Assembly (NCBI RefSeq): GCF_024166365.1
Contig: NC_064825.1
Location: 105,414,480-105,478,479 of the forward strand
Reading direction: 5' to 3'
Source: Elephas maximus indicus
Taxonomy: Eukaryota > Chordata > Mammalia > Proboscidea > Elephantidae
DNA length: 64,000 nucleotides
A program made the position numbers and the translations under genes. This document shows, piece after piece, positions 50,601-62,366 of the stretch; positions within the stretch are counted from its first letter, which is position 1, and each line of letters begins with the position of its first letter. The notes under the pieces were generated by a model that saw only the letters and a list, made by a program, of their open reading frames with translations, was not told the DNA's origin and made no database searches.

Positions 50601-51414
50601 AGTACAAAACATTACCAAAAATGACGAAGAGAAACCAGATAACTGGGAACTCCTAAAAATGAAACACCTATGCTCACCTAAAGACTTCACCAAAAGAGTA
50701 AAAAGACCACCTACAGACTGGGAAAGAATTTTCAGCTATGACATCTCTGAGCAGCGCCTGATCTCTAAAATCTGTATGATTCTGTCAAAACTCAACCACA
50801 AAAAGACAAACTACCCATTCAAGAAGTGGGCAAAGGATATGAACACACACTTCAGCTAACAGATACATGAGAAAATGCTCTCGATCATTAGCCATTAGAG
50901 AAATGCAAATTAAAAGTACGATGAGAGTCCATCTCACTCCAACAAGGCTGGCATTAATCCAAAAAACACAAAATTTAAATGTTGGAGAAGCTGCAGAGAG
51001 ATTGGAACTCTTATACACTGCTGGTGGGCATATCAAATGGTACAACCACTTTGGAAATCTATCTGGCATTATCTTAAACAGTTAGAAATAGAACTACCAT
51101 ACAACCCAGAAATCCCACTCCTTGGAATTTACCCTAGAGAAATAAGAGCCTTCACACAAACAGATATATGCACACCCATGTTTATTGCAGCTCTGTTTAC
51201 AATAGCAAAAAGCTGGAAGCAACCAAGGTGTCCATCAACAGATGAATGGTTAAATAAATTGTGGTATATCCATACAATGGAATACTACGAATTGTTAAAG
51301 AACAGTGAAGAATCTGTGAAACATTTCATAACATGGAGAAACCTGGAAGACATTATGCTGAGTGAAATGAGTCAGAGGCAAAAGGACAAATATTGTGTAA
51401 GACCACTATTATAA
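47630..51414 (+). pseudogene. L1 ORF2 (endonuclease and reverse transcriptase), multiply broken
   Basis: Would encode the target-priming endonuclease and reverse transcriptase. The endonuclease reads HLSIITLNVNGLNAPIKRQR, 'LQETHLR', 'IVGDFNTPLS' (about 48050) and 'SRIDHILGHK' up to 48368. RT has '[20 protein letters not shown]' (49320), '[20 protein letters not shown]' (about 49590) and '[14 protein letters not shown]' (about 49715). The C-terminal part includes GGLTLPDFRTYY (50218) and ends MLSEMSQRQKDKYCVRPLL (51414). In-frame TAA stops lie at 48366, 48609 and 48969; frameshifts lie near 49025-49035, 49530 and 49800-49870. A deletion near 50855 removes part of the 'HFSKEDIQAAN' region. The original start codon looks lost. 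Confidence 0.88.
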
Positions 51415-52417
51415 GATCTTGAGAAATAGTATAAACTGAGAAGAACACATACTTTTGTAGTTACGAGGGGAGAGGGAGGGAGGGTGGGAGAGGGTTTTTT
51501 ACTGATTAATCAGTAGATAAGAACCGCTTTAGGTGAAGGGAAGGACAATACTCAATACATGGAAGGTCAGCTGAACTGGACTGGACCAAAAGCAAAGAAG
51601 TTTCCAGGATAAACCGAATGCTTCAAAGGTCAGCGGAGCAAGGGCGGGGGTTTGGGGACCATGGTTTGTGGGGACTTTTAAGTCAATTGGCAAAATAATT
51701 CTATTATGAAAACATTCTGCATCCCACTTTGAAAGGTGGCGTCTGGGGTCTTAAATGCTAACAAACGGCCATCTAAGATGCATCAATGAGTCTCAACCCA
51801 CCTGGATCAAAGGAGAATGAAGAACACCAAGGTCACACGATAACTAAGAGCCCAAGAGACAGAAAGGGCCACATGAACCAGAGACTTACTTCATCCTGAG
51901 ACCAGAAGAACTAGTTGGTGCCCGGCCACAACCGATGACTGCCCTGACAGGGAGCACAGCAGAGGACCCCTGAGGGAGCAGGAGATCAGTGGGATGCAGA
52001 CCCCAAATTCTCATAAAAAGACCATACTTAATGGTCTGGCAGAGACTAGAGGAATCCCGGAGGCCATGGTCCCCAAACCTTCTGTTGGCCCAGGACAGGA
52101 ACCATTCCCAAAGACAACTCATCAGACATGAAAGGTACTGGACAGTGGGTGGGAGAGAGATGCTGATGAAGAGTGAGGTAATTATATCAGGTGGACACTT
52201 GAGACTGTGTTGGCATCTCCTGCCTGGAGGGGGAATGGGAGGATAGAGAGAGTTGGAAGCTGGCAAAATTGTCACGAAAGGAGAGACTGGAAGGGCTGAC
52301 TCATTAGGGGGAGAGCAAGTGGGAGTACGGAGTAAGGTATATATAAACTTATATGTGACAGACTGACTTGATTTGTAAACGTTCACTTGAAACTCAATAA
52401 AAGTTAGTAAAAAAAAA

Positions 52418-52430
52418 AAAGGCTGCTTCC
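52418..52430. repeat. Right target-site duplication of the full-length L1
   Basis: 'aaaggctgcttcc', exact partner of 44585-44597. RTE sequence resumes after it. Confidence 0.9.
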
Positions 52431-54098
52431 TTGGATGTTGATTGTGGACCCAAATAAAATGAAATCCTTGACAACATCAATCTTTTCTCTGTTTATCATG
52501 ATGTTGCTTTTTGGTCCACTTGTGAGAATTTTTGTTTTCTTCATGTTGAGGTACAATCCATAGTGAAGGCTCTGGTCTTTGATCTTCATCAGCAGCAAGC
52601 AAGGTTGTATCATCTGCATAATGCAGGTTGTTAATATGCCTTTCTCCAATCCTGATCCCCCATTCTTCTTCATATATTCCATCTTCTTGGAGTATTTGCT
52701 CAGCATACAGATTGAATAAACCAAAACCAAACCCATTGCCATCGAGTCAGTTTCAACTCATAGTGACCCTATAGGACAGAGTAAAACTGTCCAGTAGGGT
52801 TTCCAAGAAATGGCTGCTGGATTCGTACTGCTGACCTTTTGGTTAGCAGCCAAACACTTAACCACTGCACCACCAGGGTTCCACCATTTGAATAGGTATG
52901 GTAAAGGATACAACTTTGAGGCCTACCTTTCCTGACTTTAAAGCTCCCAGTATCCCCTCTTCTGTTCAAATGAAGGCCTCTTGATCTATGTATAGGTTCC
53001 TCATGAGCACAATTAAGTGTTCTGGAGCTTCCGTTCTTTCCAATGATATCAGTAATTTGTTATGATCCACACTGTTGAAGGTTTTTGCATAGTCAATAAA
53101 ACTCAGGTAAACGTATTTCTGGTATTCTCTGCTTCCAGTCAGGATCCATCTGACATCACCCATGATACCCCAACTTCTGTGTCCTCTTCTGAATCTAAGC
53201 TGAATTTCTGGCACTTCTCTATCTATAGATGTAGTGTTGCAACTGCTTTTGAATGATCGTCAGCAAAATTTTACTTGCTTGTGGTATTAATGATATTTTT
53301 GATAATTTTCACATTTAGATGGCTCAAATTTCTTTGGAATAGGCATAAATAGGGATCTCTTCCAGTCGTTTGGCCAGGCAGCTGTCTTTCACATTTCTTG
53401 GGTTAGACAAGTGAGGACTTCCAGGGCAGCATCCTTTTATGGAAACATGTTTTTTGTCAATGTCTTCAGCGTAGCTTGGACTTCTTCCTTCATATCTTCT
53501 TCATTCATATCTCCTGAGCATATGCCACCTCGTGAAATGGTTGAATATCAATTCTTTTTGATATAGTGATTCTGTGTATTCCTTCCATCTTCTTTTGATG
53601 CTTCCTGCATCATTTAATATTTTCCCCAGAAAATCGTTCAATATTGTAACTTCAGGCTTGAATTTTTTCTTCAGTTCTTTCAGCTTGAGAAATGCTGAAC
53701 CTGTTCTTCTCTTTTGGTTTTCTATCTCCAGGTCTTTGCACATGTCATTGTAATATTTTGTCTTCTCAAGCTGCCCTTGGAAGTCATTTGTTCAGCTCTT
53801 TTACTTTATCATTCCTTCCTTTTGTTTTAGCTACTTGATGTTCACGAAAAAGTTTCAGAGTGTCTTCTGACATTAATTTCTTTCTTTCTTGTCTTTTTAA
53901 TGACCTCTTACTTTCCTCTTATATGATTTCCTTGATGTCATTCCATGATTCATCTGGTCTTTGGTCATTAGTGTTTAATATGTCAAATCTATTCTTGAGA
54001 AGGTCTCTAAATTCAAGTAGGATATATTCAAGGTCGCACTTCAGCTCATGTGGACTTATTCTAATTCTCTTCAGTTTCAACTTGGACTTGCATATGAA
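52431..54098 (-). mobile_element. RTE-clade LINE, unit C copy, 5' part right of the L1
   Basis: Continues 44020-44597 after the L1. Minus-strand RT and linker pieces: 52966-53214 (PEIQLRFRRGHRSWGIMGDV; YLSFIDYAKTFNSVDHNKL) and 53501-53743 (AFLKLKELKKKFKPEV). Ends in the linker near 54098, at the same truncation point as unit B. Confidence 0.86.
52721..52882 (-). mobile_element. Afrotherian SINE in RTE, unit C copy
   Basis: Same insertion as 5634-5798 and 28771-28931. Confidence 0.85.
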
Positions 54099-54605
54099 CT
54101 ATATATATATATGTATAATAGTGAAATTATATATAAGAAAAAAATACACCAAATCAACGATTTCTACATGTACAATTTGGTGAAATTAGTTACATTCTTC
54201 ATGTTGTGTAACCATTTTCGCTATCCTTTTCCAAATCATTCCATCACCATTAACATAATTGCAATGTCTCCTAAGCAAAAATTCCTTCTTTCTCCTTCCT
54301 TCTCACCCCTGATAACTACTAATAATCCTTCTTTTCTATATTTTTGCTTATTTCAAATAAATGAGTTCATACAATGTTTGTTCTTTTGAGATTGACTTAT
54401 TCTGCTCAGCATGATATTTCAAGTTTCGGCCATGCAGTGGCTCGTGTGACATGCGTCAGAATTTCCTTTCTTTTTATGATTGAGTAGTCTTTCACTGAGT
54501 GTGTATATACCACATTTTGCTTATCCATTAATTTGTTGATGAACATTTCAGTTGTTTCCTCCTTTTGACTATTGTGAAAAGTGCTGTAATGAACTTTGCT
54601 CAGGT
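54099..54605 (-). mobile_element. Old L1M-type fragment, antisense (unit C)
   Basis: Counterpart of 30209-30725 with the same landmarks ('gtgtaaccattttcgctat', 'gataactactaataatcc', 'gctattgtgaaaagtgctg'-type end). Confidence 0.7.
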
Positions 54606-54730
54606 GAATGCTGTTTATTTTTTAAAATTCCCTTTTGGCAACACATACTGGTGATGGCTGCACAACACAGTAATTGAAACCAGTGTCACTGAATTGTACA
54701 TAAAAATGTTTAATTGGCAGGTTTATGTAT

Positions 54731-54887
54731 AAACCCAGTGCCATCGAGTCGATTCCGACTCATAGCGACCCTATAGGACAGAGTAGAACTGCCCCATAGA
54801 GTTTCCAAGCAGCGCCTGGCGGATTCGAACTGCTAACCATTTGGTTGGCAGCTATAGCACTTAACCACTATGCCACCAGGGTTTCCC
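54731..54887 (-). mobile_element. Afrotherian SINE, near-consensus, unit C only
   Basis: Clean antisense copy from 'cccagtgccatcgagtcgat' to 'gccaccagggtttccc'. Flanked by exact 'gtttatgtat' repeats at 54721-54730 and just after its head. Low divergence and its absence from unit B make it one of the youngest insertions here. Confidence 0.92.
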
Positions 54888-56629
54888 TGTTTATGTATAT
54901 ATATATATATGTTTATGTGTGTATATATATATATATATGCATATACCAAAATAAAAAGGTTTTAAATCACCCCTGTAAATAAACTTTGTGTATTATTATT
55001 CAGGATAGCACCTTTAAAATTGAGACATACTGGAAATGTCATTTTGTACCCACTACACATTTCTACCTTTCTTAAACATTTACTGTCATTTGATAGTTTT
55101 AGATAATACATAATAACTATGCACATCCACGGTACATTGTATGTTAATGCAGTTCATTTATTTCTTTACCACAAAAGAAATAATTGCAAAATTTGCATAT
55201 GCAGAAAAAAATTAAGAAGTAATAAGCATAAGCCAGTGAATCTACTCAATATTCCAAATAATTTCTTGTTTATTCTGAACCATCACTGGGAATAGACAGA
55301 AATATTTCTCATTTTACCTATGAGGCATGATCATGCCTTAAGCTACATTCATTAAAAAAAAAAAAAAAAGTATTCCTGATGTTTAGCAAAGTGCTGTTAT
55401 TTGATACATTTCAGTGATTTTTCATATTTCTTGCATTTTTTAATGTGATAATTCTAATACTATAGTACGCAATGTACTACTCTAGGAGATATTGTTTAAA
55501 GATCCAACGACCTCACTAATTGCTAACAATTATCCACCAGATAACCTCAAGAAGCTGATGCCTTTATGTTACTCAGGAGCTTTGCTACAATTATCTTTTT
55601 CTCTGGTACACATTTGGAAGTGGTGAAGTCATACTTGGTCTTATTCTTTTGATTTCTTTCCATACTAATTTTCCCCTCAAGTGCTTCCCTGTCTCCTGGG
55701 ATGCCAAATTCCCTCTGGCTACACTCTAATTGGGAAAGACCCAGACTTTCCCTATCAAAGCATGACTGTCCTTCCAGATCATCCAGACTAACTTCCTTTC
55801 CACCCTTTCCATTAAAACTGAGCCTTGGAGGCTATATTCTTATTAAAAATTGGATAAGTTAATTAACCTCCTGACGGTATTTATATTTAATTGAATGTGG
55901 ATTCCTTAGATCATGGGGAAAAAAGTCGTAAGGTAGAATTTAAGATACCAGAAGGGAGCAAGTTAAGAAAAAATAAAATAAAATGTATCTATATACCTTC
56001 CTTAGTGTCACTGGTGTCACTAACAAAATGCTATGTAGGCAACTGTTTATTTATAAACTCACTTCCTTCAGAAAATAGTTGTCTTGCACTGGGACAGGGG
56101 ATTTATGAAATCGATTAAGTGTATATACCGATATCAGTGTACATTAAGTCTCTTTGCAAGACAGCAAGTTTTAATTACAAAAAGAATAATTATCTGAATT
56201 ACCTGATGAAAATTGCACCTTTAATTTTACCAAAAAAAAAAAAATACGTTGAACTTTATTTTACACAGCCATTGCTAAGAATCAAAATTCATAATAAAGA
56301 AATTCTGAAATTTCTTACAATCAAATGTTGAATAGACTGTTGGTGTATGATATTCACAAAGAGAATACTCAAGGAATAGCTACACAATTATAGGGATTTT
56401 CCCAAAATAAAAACACCTTTTAAACTATCATCCAGACCGAAACAGAATATTCTCAGAATCCCAGAAGATTTCGACCTGCTCCTTCTTAAGTCATAAACTC
56501 ATTACCCACTGGGATAACTGCTTTCCTAACTTTTATTATGATATTGTTTTTTGGCCCATACATGAGTGAATACTTAGAGTATGTGCTGTTTTCAACAACA
56601 TATTTGTGAGATCCTTCCTTGTTGTTGCA

Positions 56630-56960
56630 TGTGGTTGTAGGAAATTCCTTCTCATTGTTGTATGATATTTCATTGTATAAATATATCATCATGTATTTGT
56701 CTATTCTAATGTTGATAAGGAGTTGAGTTGTTTTCCCTTTTGCTGTGAACTCTCTTTTGCATGTCTTTCGGTGGAAATATATATTTATTTCTCTTTGGTA
56801 GTAAACTAGGTATTGGAATATGATATATACACTCAGATTTAGTAGGTACAGCTGTTTTCCTAAGTAGGAGATGCCTCACCAATGTGTGAAACATCTGGTT
56901 GGGCCACACAATCACCAACACTTAATATTGACTGTCATTTTAATTTTAGACATCATGTAG
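56630..56960 (-). mobile_element. Old L1M-type fragment, antisense (unit C)
   Basis: 'gtatgatatttcattgtat', 'tgttttcctaagtaggag', 'tcaccaatgtgtgaaac' and 'caatcaccaacacttaata' follow an ancient L1 ORF2 end in reverse. Counterpart of 37196-37344. Confidence 0.55.
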
Positions 56961-57249
56961 AGTATGTTATTTTATTCATGACTAAGAATATCCAGTTTTA
57001 TGAAGTCCATTAAAGTAAAAATGCAGAATAAGGGACCAGTTAAATGTGTCTATCTGAGTGGGACTGTGGATCTTGCAACTCATGCTATTTCACTGTCATC
57101 AATGTTGCTGCCATTTCAGATAAAACTGGCCTAGGGATGCAACAGTCCTTTGAATAAATATCATGCATCTCATCTATTTTATTTACTTTTTTAATCTCTC
57201 CTAAATAAATTAGGTTTAAGCAGTGATAGAATCATGTGTATATAGATAC

Positions 57250-57400
57250 AGAATATGCCAGCTGGAAAGCACAATAAGATTATCCTGTTAACGCCTCTCT
57301 TTTCACAGAGAAGGAATTGATTTTCAAAGAAAATAGGATTTGTTAATGGTCACACTTAACTGTAAATTTAGACAGAGACTCAGACACAGTTTTCCTCCTG
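57250..57400 (+). mobile_element. MIR-like relic (unit C)
   Basis: 'atgccagctggaaagcaca', 'ttttcacagagaaggaatt', 'ttgttaatggtcacactta' and 'cagagactcagacacag' follow the MIR core order. Counterpart of 37868-38020. Assigned by eye. Confidence 0.45.
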
Positions 57401-57585
57401 TTACTTTCCTTGTTCATAACATGCTTCTAGAGTGGATTTAAAGCTACATTAAAATTACTGCACTGAGTATGAAAAACACACTGGATTACTGAATATTATG
57501 ACCTTTTCAGTGTATCAGATTTTGCCCGCTAAGTTATCACCAATATAGCTAGTTGTTGGTATTATCATACCTATATTGCCCTGAG

Positions 57586-57622
57586 TCAGCACCGACTCAA
57601 TGGCACCTAACCACAACAACAC
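57586..57622 (+). mobile_element. RTE tail-only fragment
   Basis: 'gtcagcaccgactcaatggc' followed by 'acctaaccacaacaac' is the last about 35 bases of the RTE with no body before it. Extreme 5' truncation or a leftover of deletion. Confidence 0.7.
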
Positions 57623-58401
57623 ACTCTAATCTGTGACAACTGTGTTATGCTTATGATCAGGGACGCTGGTGTCTGTGCAGAAAGAAGCAACTAAGATTAA
57701 GAAAAGGGAGTGGGGGGCAATAACAGTAACTCATTATAAACAGACATTGGTAATGCCTTATGTGGACAATAATATTTTAGATGGTGGGAGTATAAGAAGC
57801 ATATAAATAAGAGAGGCAGAGAATTAAGGGAAAGGGTAGATATGAATTAGTGTAGGGTAGATTAAAATATTTAAATGGTAGCTTTCCCTATAGAAGATCA
57901 AGATAACAAGGTCTTACAGGTCATCTGCTCAATACCCTAGTTGAATCATGAATTCCCCAAACAATGGGTCTAATGAGGGATTATTCATCCTCTACTTGCA
58001 CCAATTTAGGCACAGATATCTCTTAACATATTTTACAAATCAGCTCATTCCATTTACGTGCTCTTTTATTAGCTCAAAATGCTTTGTTGAATAAACTTAA
58101 AATATCTTCTTTAGAATTCATCTTCATAATTACATCTTTTTATAGAGGCCAATATGCATATCAAATTTGACTTTAAATACATTACAATCATCATATGGGA
58201 GAACTATGAGTTAGCTAGATGGTATCTGTACCTTCTTATGTAGAAGAAACCTACTTAAACTCTTGTTTGCTTGGAATTCAATACGATTTGAATGCATTCC
58301 TGCATGCTGCACTTCAAGACAGCAACTAGTTCGTAGCTAACATTTCCAAAAGAACAAGGATTAACTGAGAAGGAATTAGGTCCAAAAGAAGCATCACCCA
58401 T
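57623..58401. other. Unit C right spacer
   Basis: AT-rich non-coding sequence, partly alignable with 38340-38950 of unit B. No gene seen. Confidence 0.5.
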
Positions 58402-58913
58402 TGTCTTAGGCTGGGTTCTCTAGAACCGATTAAGCATATGAGTATATAAGTATATACAGCGAGGGATTATGTCAAGGAAACAGCTCAGGCAGTTGTAGAG
58501 GCTGGAACGTCCTAAGCCCTTGGGTCAGGATTGAGGCTTCTCCTGATTCACAAAGCCACAGTGTCTGGTGAACCCAGGATCAGCAAACCAGAGAGCAGAG
58601 CTCACTGCAGGTAAACTGCTAGGTAAAGACCCAGGAACTGGAGGTTGGACACACAGGAACTGGCTGCAAGATCCAAAATGAGTAAAAGCCTCCTAAGGCC
58701 TTCCAGAATGTACACACATATTTGATGCAAGGCACATGCCCAACTGAACTCCCTTCAACTGATTGGCTACTCACAGAAGATACCATCATGGAGGTAGTAA
58801 CATTATATCAAATCTCATCACAGAAGGGAACACAACATCATACTACTGTCTAATCACTGAGAATCAAGGCCCAGTCAAGTTGACAAACAACTATAACCAT
58901 CACACCCAGCCTT
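58402..58913 (+). repeat. Interspersed repeat of unsettled family
   Basis: Starts 'ttgtcttaggctgggttctc' and 'tagaaccgattaagcat'. It then has 'aacagctcaggcagttgtag', 'gcttctcctgattcacaaag' and 'tgattggctactcacagaag', and ends 'gtcaagttgacaaacaac' and 'ataaccatcaca'. I recognise the pattern as a common mammalian repeat, possibly an old L1 3' end, but cannot name it safely. Not found in the other units. Confidence 0.5.
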
Positions 58914-59317
58914 TTTTTTTTTCTTTTTCCTATCTTCATACTTACCCTACTGTGTCTCAGGATCCCAGAAAAACTTCCACCCTGAAGACCAAAGGAATTA
59001 CATTGTCTTTCTTGGGTTTTCCTGGCAGTCTGAAATATTTTCACTCGAGGGCATTTTGCAGTACAAACTAGTCAGTCTTAGATATGGAATGTGATTTAGC
59101 TTGTATAATTGTTGTATAACTTTAAGAGTGTCATTGATTCTTGTAAGGTCCTTCCAGCACATGCCCATGTCCCTGTTTGTGAAACAACCTCATGTTCTGA
59201 GGCTTTTGTCATCAGAAAAGTACAGCAGATCCATGTGAAGTTGTCAAATGCCTTGTAAATACATTTTTATGTAATTATTTTCCAAATAATAATTTGCATA
59301 TCTTTATACTTAAGGTC
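58914..59317. other. Start of duplicon D, diverged OR 3' flank
   Basis: Weakly alignable with 39060-39640 ('gattcttgtaaggtccttcc' against 'gagtcttttgtagtccttta'). The SINE shared by A, B and C is not at the matching place here. No gene. Confidence 0.45.
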
Positions 59318-59352
59318 ACCATGATCTGGAGCTGACTTGACAATAGCTAACA
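59318..59352 (+). mobile_element. RTE tail-only fragment
   Basis: 'gatctggagctgacttgac' followed by 'aatagctaacaacaacaac' resembles the RTE terminus without a body. Second such stub in the window. Confidence 0.6.
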
Positions 59353-59477
59353 ACAACAACAAAAACAAAAGTTCCATTGCTTTTAGTATTCACAACCTCT
59401 TTATGTAATTGCTTATAAGACACAAAAACTTTATTCAAGGCACATAATACACTCTCCTTTTTTTCCTTACAGGTATT

Positions 59478-62366
59478 AAATCCCCCATGTGTCTGTCAGT
59501 TTCTCGTACTATGGGGGCTTGTGTGTTGCTGTGATGCTGGAAGCTATGCCACTGGGTATTCAGACACCAGCAGGGTCACCGATGGAGGACAGGTTTCAGC
59601 TGAGCTTCCAGACTAAGACAGAATAGGCAGAAGGACCCAGCAGGCTACTTCTGAAAAGCATTAGCCAGTGAAAACCTTATGAATAGCAGTGGAACATAGT
59701 GCTGGAAGATGAGCCCCCCAGGTTGGAAGGTACTCAAAAGACAACCAGGGAAGAGCTGCCTTCTCAAAGTTGAGTCGACCTTAATGACGTGGATGGAGTA
59801 AAGCTTTCAGGACCTTCATTTGCTGATGTGGCACAACTCAAAATGAGAAGAAACAGCTGCAAACAACTATTAATAATTGGAACCTGGAATGTACAAAGTA
59901 TAAATCTAGGAAAATTGGAAATCATCAAAAATGAAATGGATGCATAAACATCGATATCCTAGGCATTAGTGAGCTGAAATGGACTGGTATTGGCCATTTT
60001 GAATCAGACAATCATATAGTCTACTATGCTGGAAGGACAACTTGAAGAGGAATGGTGTTGCATTCATCGTCAAAAAGAATGTTTCAAGGTCTATCCTGAA
60101 GTACAACACTGTCAGTGATAGGATAATATCCATACGTCTACAAGGAAGACCAGTTCATACAACTATTATTCAAATTTATGCATCAACCACTATGGCCAAA
60201 GATGAAGAAATAGAAGATTTTTATCAGCTGCTGCCAGGAGCCAACTGTGGAACAGACCATCAATTGCTCATTTGCAAGTTCAAGGTGAAACTGAAGAAAA
60301 TCAGAGCAAGTCCACGAGAGCCAAAATATGACCTTGAGTATATCCCACCTGAATTTAGAGACCATCTCAAGAATAGATTTGATGCATTGAACACTAGCGA
60401 CCGAAGACTAGATGAATTGTGGAATGACATCAAGGACATCATCCATGAAGAAAGCAAGAGGTCACTGAAAAGACAGGAAAGAAAGAAAAGACCAAGATGA
60501 ATGTCAGAAGAGACTCTGAAACTTGCTCTTGAGTGTTGAGCAGCTAAAGCAAAAGGAAGAATTGATGAAGTAAAAGAACTGAACAGAAGATTTCAAAGGG
60601 CCTTTCGAGAAGACAAAGTATTATAATGACATGTGCAAAGAGCTGGAGATGGAAAACCAAAAGGGAAGAACATGCTTGTGGTTTCTGAAGCTGAAAGAAC
60701 TGAAGAAAAAATTCAAGCCTCGAGTTGCAATAGTGAAGGATTCCATAGGGAAAATATTAAACATCACAGAAAGCATCAAAAGACGTTGGAAGGAATATAC
60801 AGAGTCATTACACCAAAAAGAATTAGTCGATATTCAACCATTTCAAGAGGTGGCATATTAACAATAACTGATGGTACTGAAGGAAGAAGTCCAAGCTGCT
60901 CTGAAGGCATTGGTGAAAAACAAGGCTCCAGGAATTGATGGAATGTCAATTGAGATGTTTCAACAAACAGATGCAGTGCTGGAGGTGCTAACTTGTCTGT
61001 GCCAAAAAATATGGAGGACAGCCTCCTGGCCAACTGACTGGAAGAGATCCATATTTATGTCTATTCCCAAGAAAGGTGATCCAACTGAATGTGGAAATTA
61101 TAGAACAATATCGTTAAAATCACACGCAAGCAAAATTTTGCTGAAGATCATTCAAAACGGCTGCAGAAATTCAGGCTGGATTCAGAAGAGGACGTGGAAC
61201 CAGGGATATCATTGCTGATGTCAGATGGATCCTGGCTGAAAGCAGAGAATACCAGAAGGATTTTTACCTGTGTTTTATTGACTATGCAAAGGCATTCGAC
61301 AGTGCGGATCATAACAAATAATGGATAACATTGCAAAGAATGGGAATTCCAGAACACTTAATTGTGCTCATGATGAACCTTTTCATAGATCGAGAGGCAG
61401 TTGTTCAAAGAGAACAAGGGGATACTGATTGATTTAAAGTCAGGAAAGATGTGCGTCAGGGTTGTATTCTTTCACCATACCTATTTAATCTGTATGCTGA
61501 ACGAATAAGCAGAGAAGCTGGACTATATGAAGAAGAACTGGGCATCAGGTTTGGAGGAAGACTCATTAACATCCTGAGTTATGCAGATGACACAACCTTG
61601 CTTGCTGAAAGTGAAGAGGACTTGAAGCACTTACTAATGAAGATCAAAGACCACAGCCTTCAGTATGGATTACGCCTCAACATAAAGAAAACAAAAATCC
61701 TCACAACTGGACCAATGAACAACATCATGATAAACAGAGAAAAGATTGAAGTTGTCAAGGATTTCATTTTACTTGGATCCACAATCAACAGCCATGGAAG
61801 CAGCAGTCAAGAAATCAAAAGACGCATTGCATTGGGCAAATCTGCTGCAAAGGACCTCTTCAAAGTGTTGAAGAGCAAAGATGTCACCCTGAAGACTAAG
61901 CTGCGCCTGACCCAAGCCATGGTATTTTCAATCACATCATATGCATGTGAAAGCTGGACAATGAATAAGGAAGACCAAAGAAGAATTGACTCTTTTGAAT
62001 TGTGGTGTTGGCGAAGAATGTCAAATATACCATGGACTCCCCAAAGAATGAACAAATCTGTCTTGGAAGAAATACAGCCAGAATGCTCCTTGGAGGCAAG
62101 TATGGCAAAACTGCGTCTTACATACCTTGGTCATATTGTCAGGAGAGATCAGTCCCTGGAGAAGGACATCATGCTTGGCAAAGTACAGGGTCAGTGGAAA
62201 AGAGGAAGACCCTCAATGAGGTGGATTGACATAGTGGCTGCAACAATGAGCTCAAGCATAACAATGATTGTAAGGATGGCGCATGACCGGGCAGTGTTTC
62301 GTTCTGTTGTGCATAGGGCCACTATGAATCGGAACCAACTCAATGGCACCTAACAACAACAACAAA
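59478..62366 (+). mobile_element. RTE-clade (BovB-like) LINE, nearly full length, unit D
   Basis: Sense element with 5' UTR ('ttgtgtgttgctgtgatgc' near 59520), ORF region from ATG about 59841 (MRRNSCKQLLIIGTWNVQ) and tail 'actcaatggcacctaacaac'. The endonuclease is frameshifted early and lacks about 290 bases (junction near 60235: YQLLPGANCGTDHQLLICKF). RT is open in pieces: 60871-61218 (KNKAPGIDGMSIEMFQQTD; FMSIPKKGDPTECGNYRTIS) and a 300-codon frame at 61451-62353. That frame starts RQGCILSPYLFNLYAERI, has YADD at its residues 44-47, and ends in the C-terminal domain (CESWTMNKEDQRR, RLTYLGHIVRRDQSLEKD). A further about 24-base deletion lies near 61160, and at least two stops lie near 61318 and 61431. 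Confidence 0.9.

Larger units (their letters stand above)
44598..52417 (+). mobile_element. Full-length L1 LINE, sense, inactive
   Basis: About 7.8 kb with 5' UTR (44598-46153), ORF1 (46154-47143), ORF2 (about 47630-51414), 3' UTR of about 1 kb with AATAAA at 52396-52401, and poly(A). Inserted in the unit C RTE with an exact 13-base target-site duplication. Absent from the same RTE in units A and B, so it is younger than the duplications. Structure is complete, but both ORFs contain stops, and ORF2 also has several frameshifts. Confidence 0.93.
54888..57585. other. Unit C spacer, non-coding
   Basis: AT-rich, with TA microsatellites at 54893-54940. Homologous to unit B (35250-37600), minus the B-only insertions. 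Includes an old antisense L1 fragment (56630-56960) and a MIR-like relic (57250-57400). No protein gene; the longest frames are short and unconserved. Confidence 0.55.

Noticed and set aside
54893-54940. TA repeats as a functional element
   Set aside because: Simple microsatellite, partly made of the target-site duplication of the neighbouring SINE.
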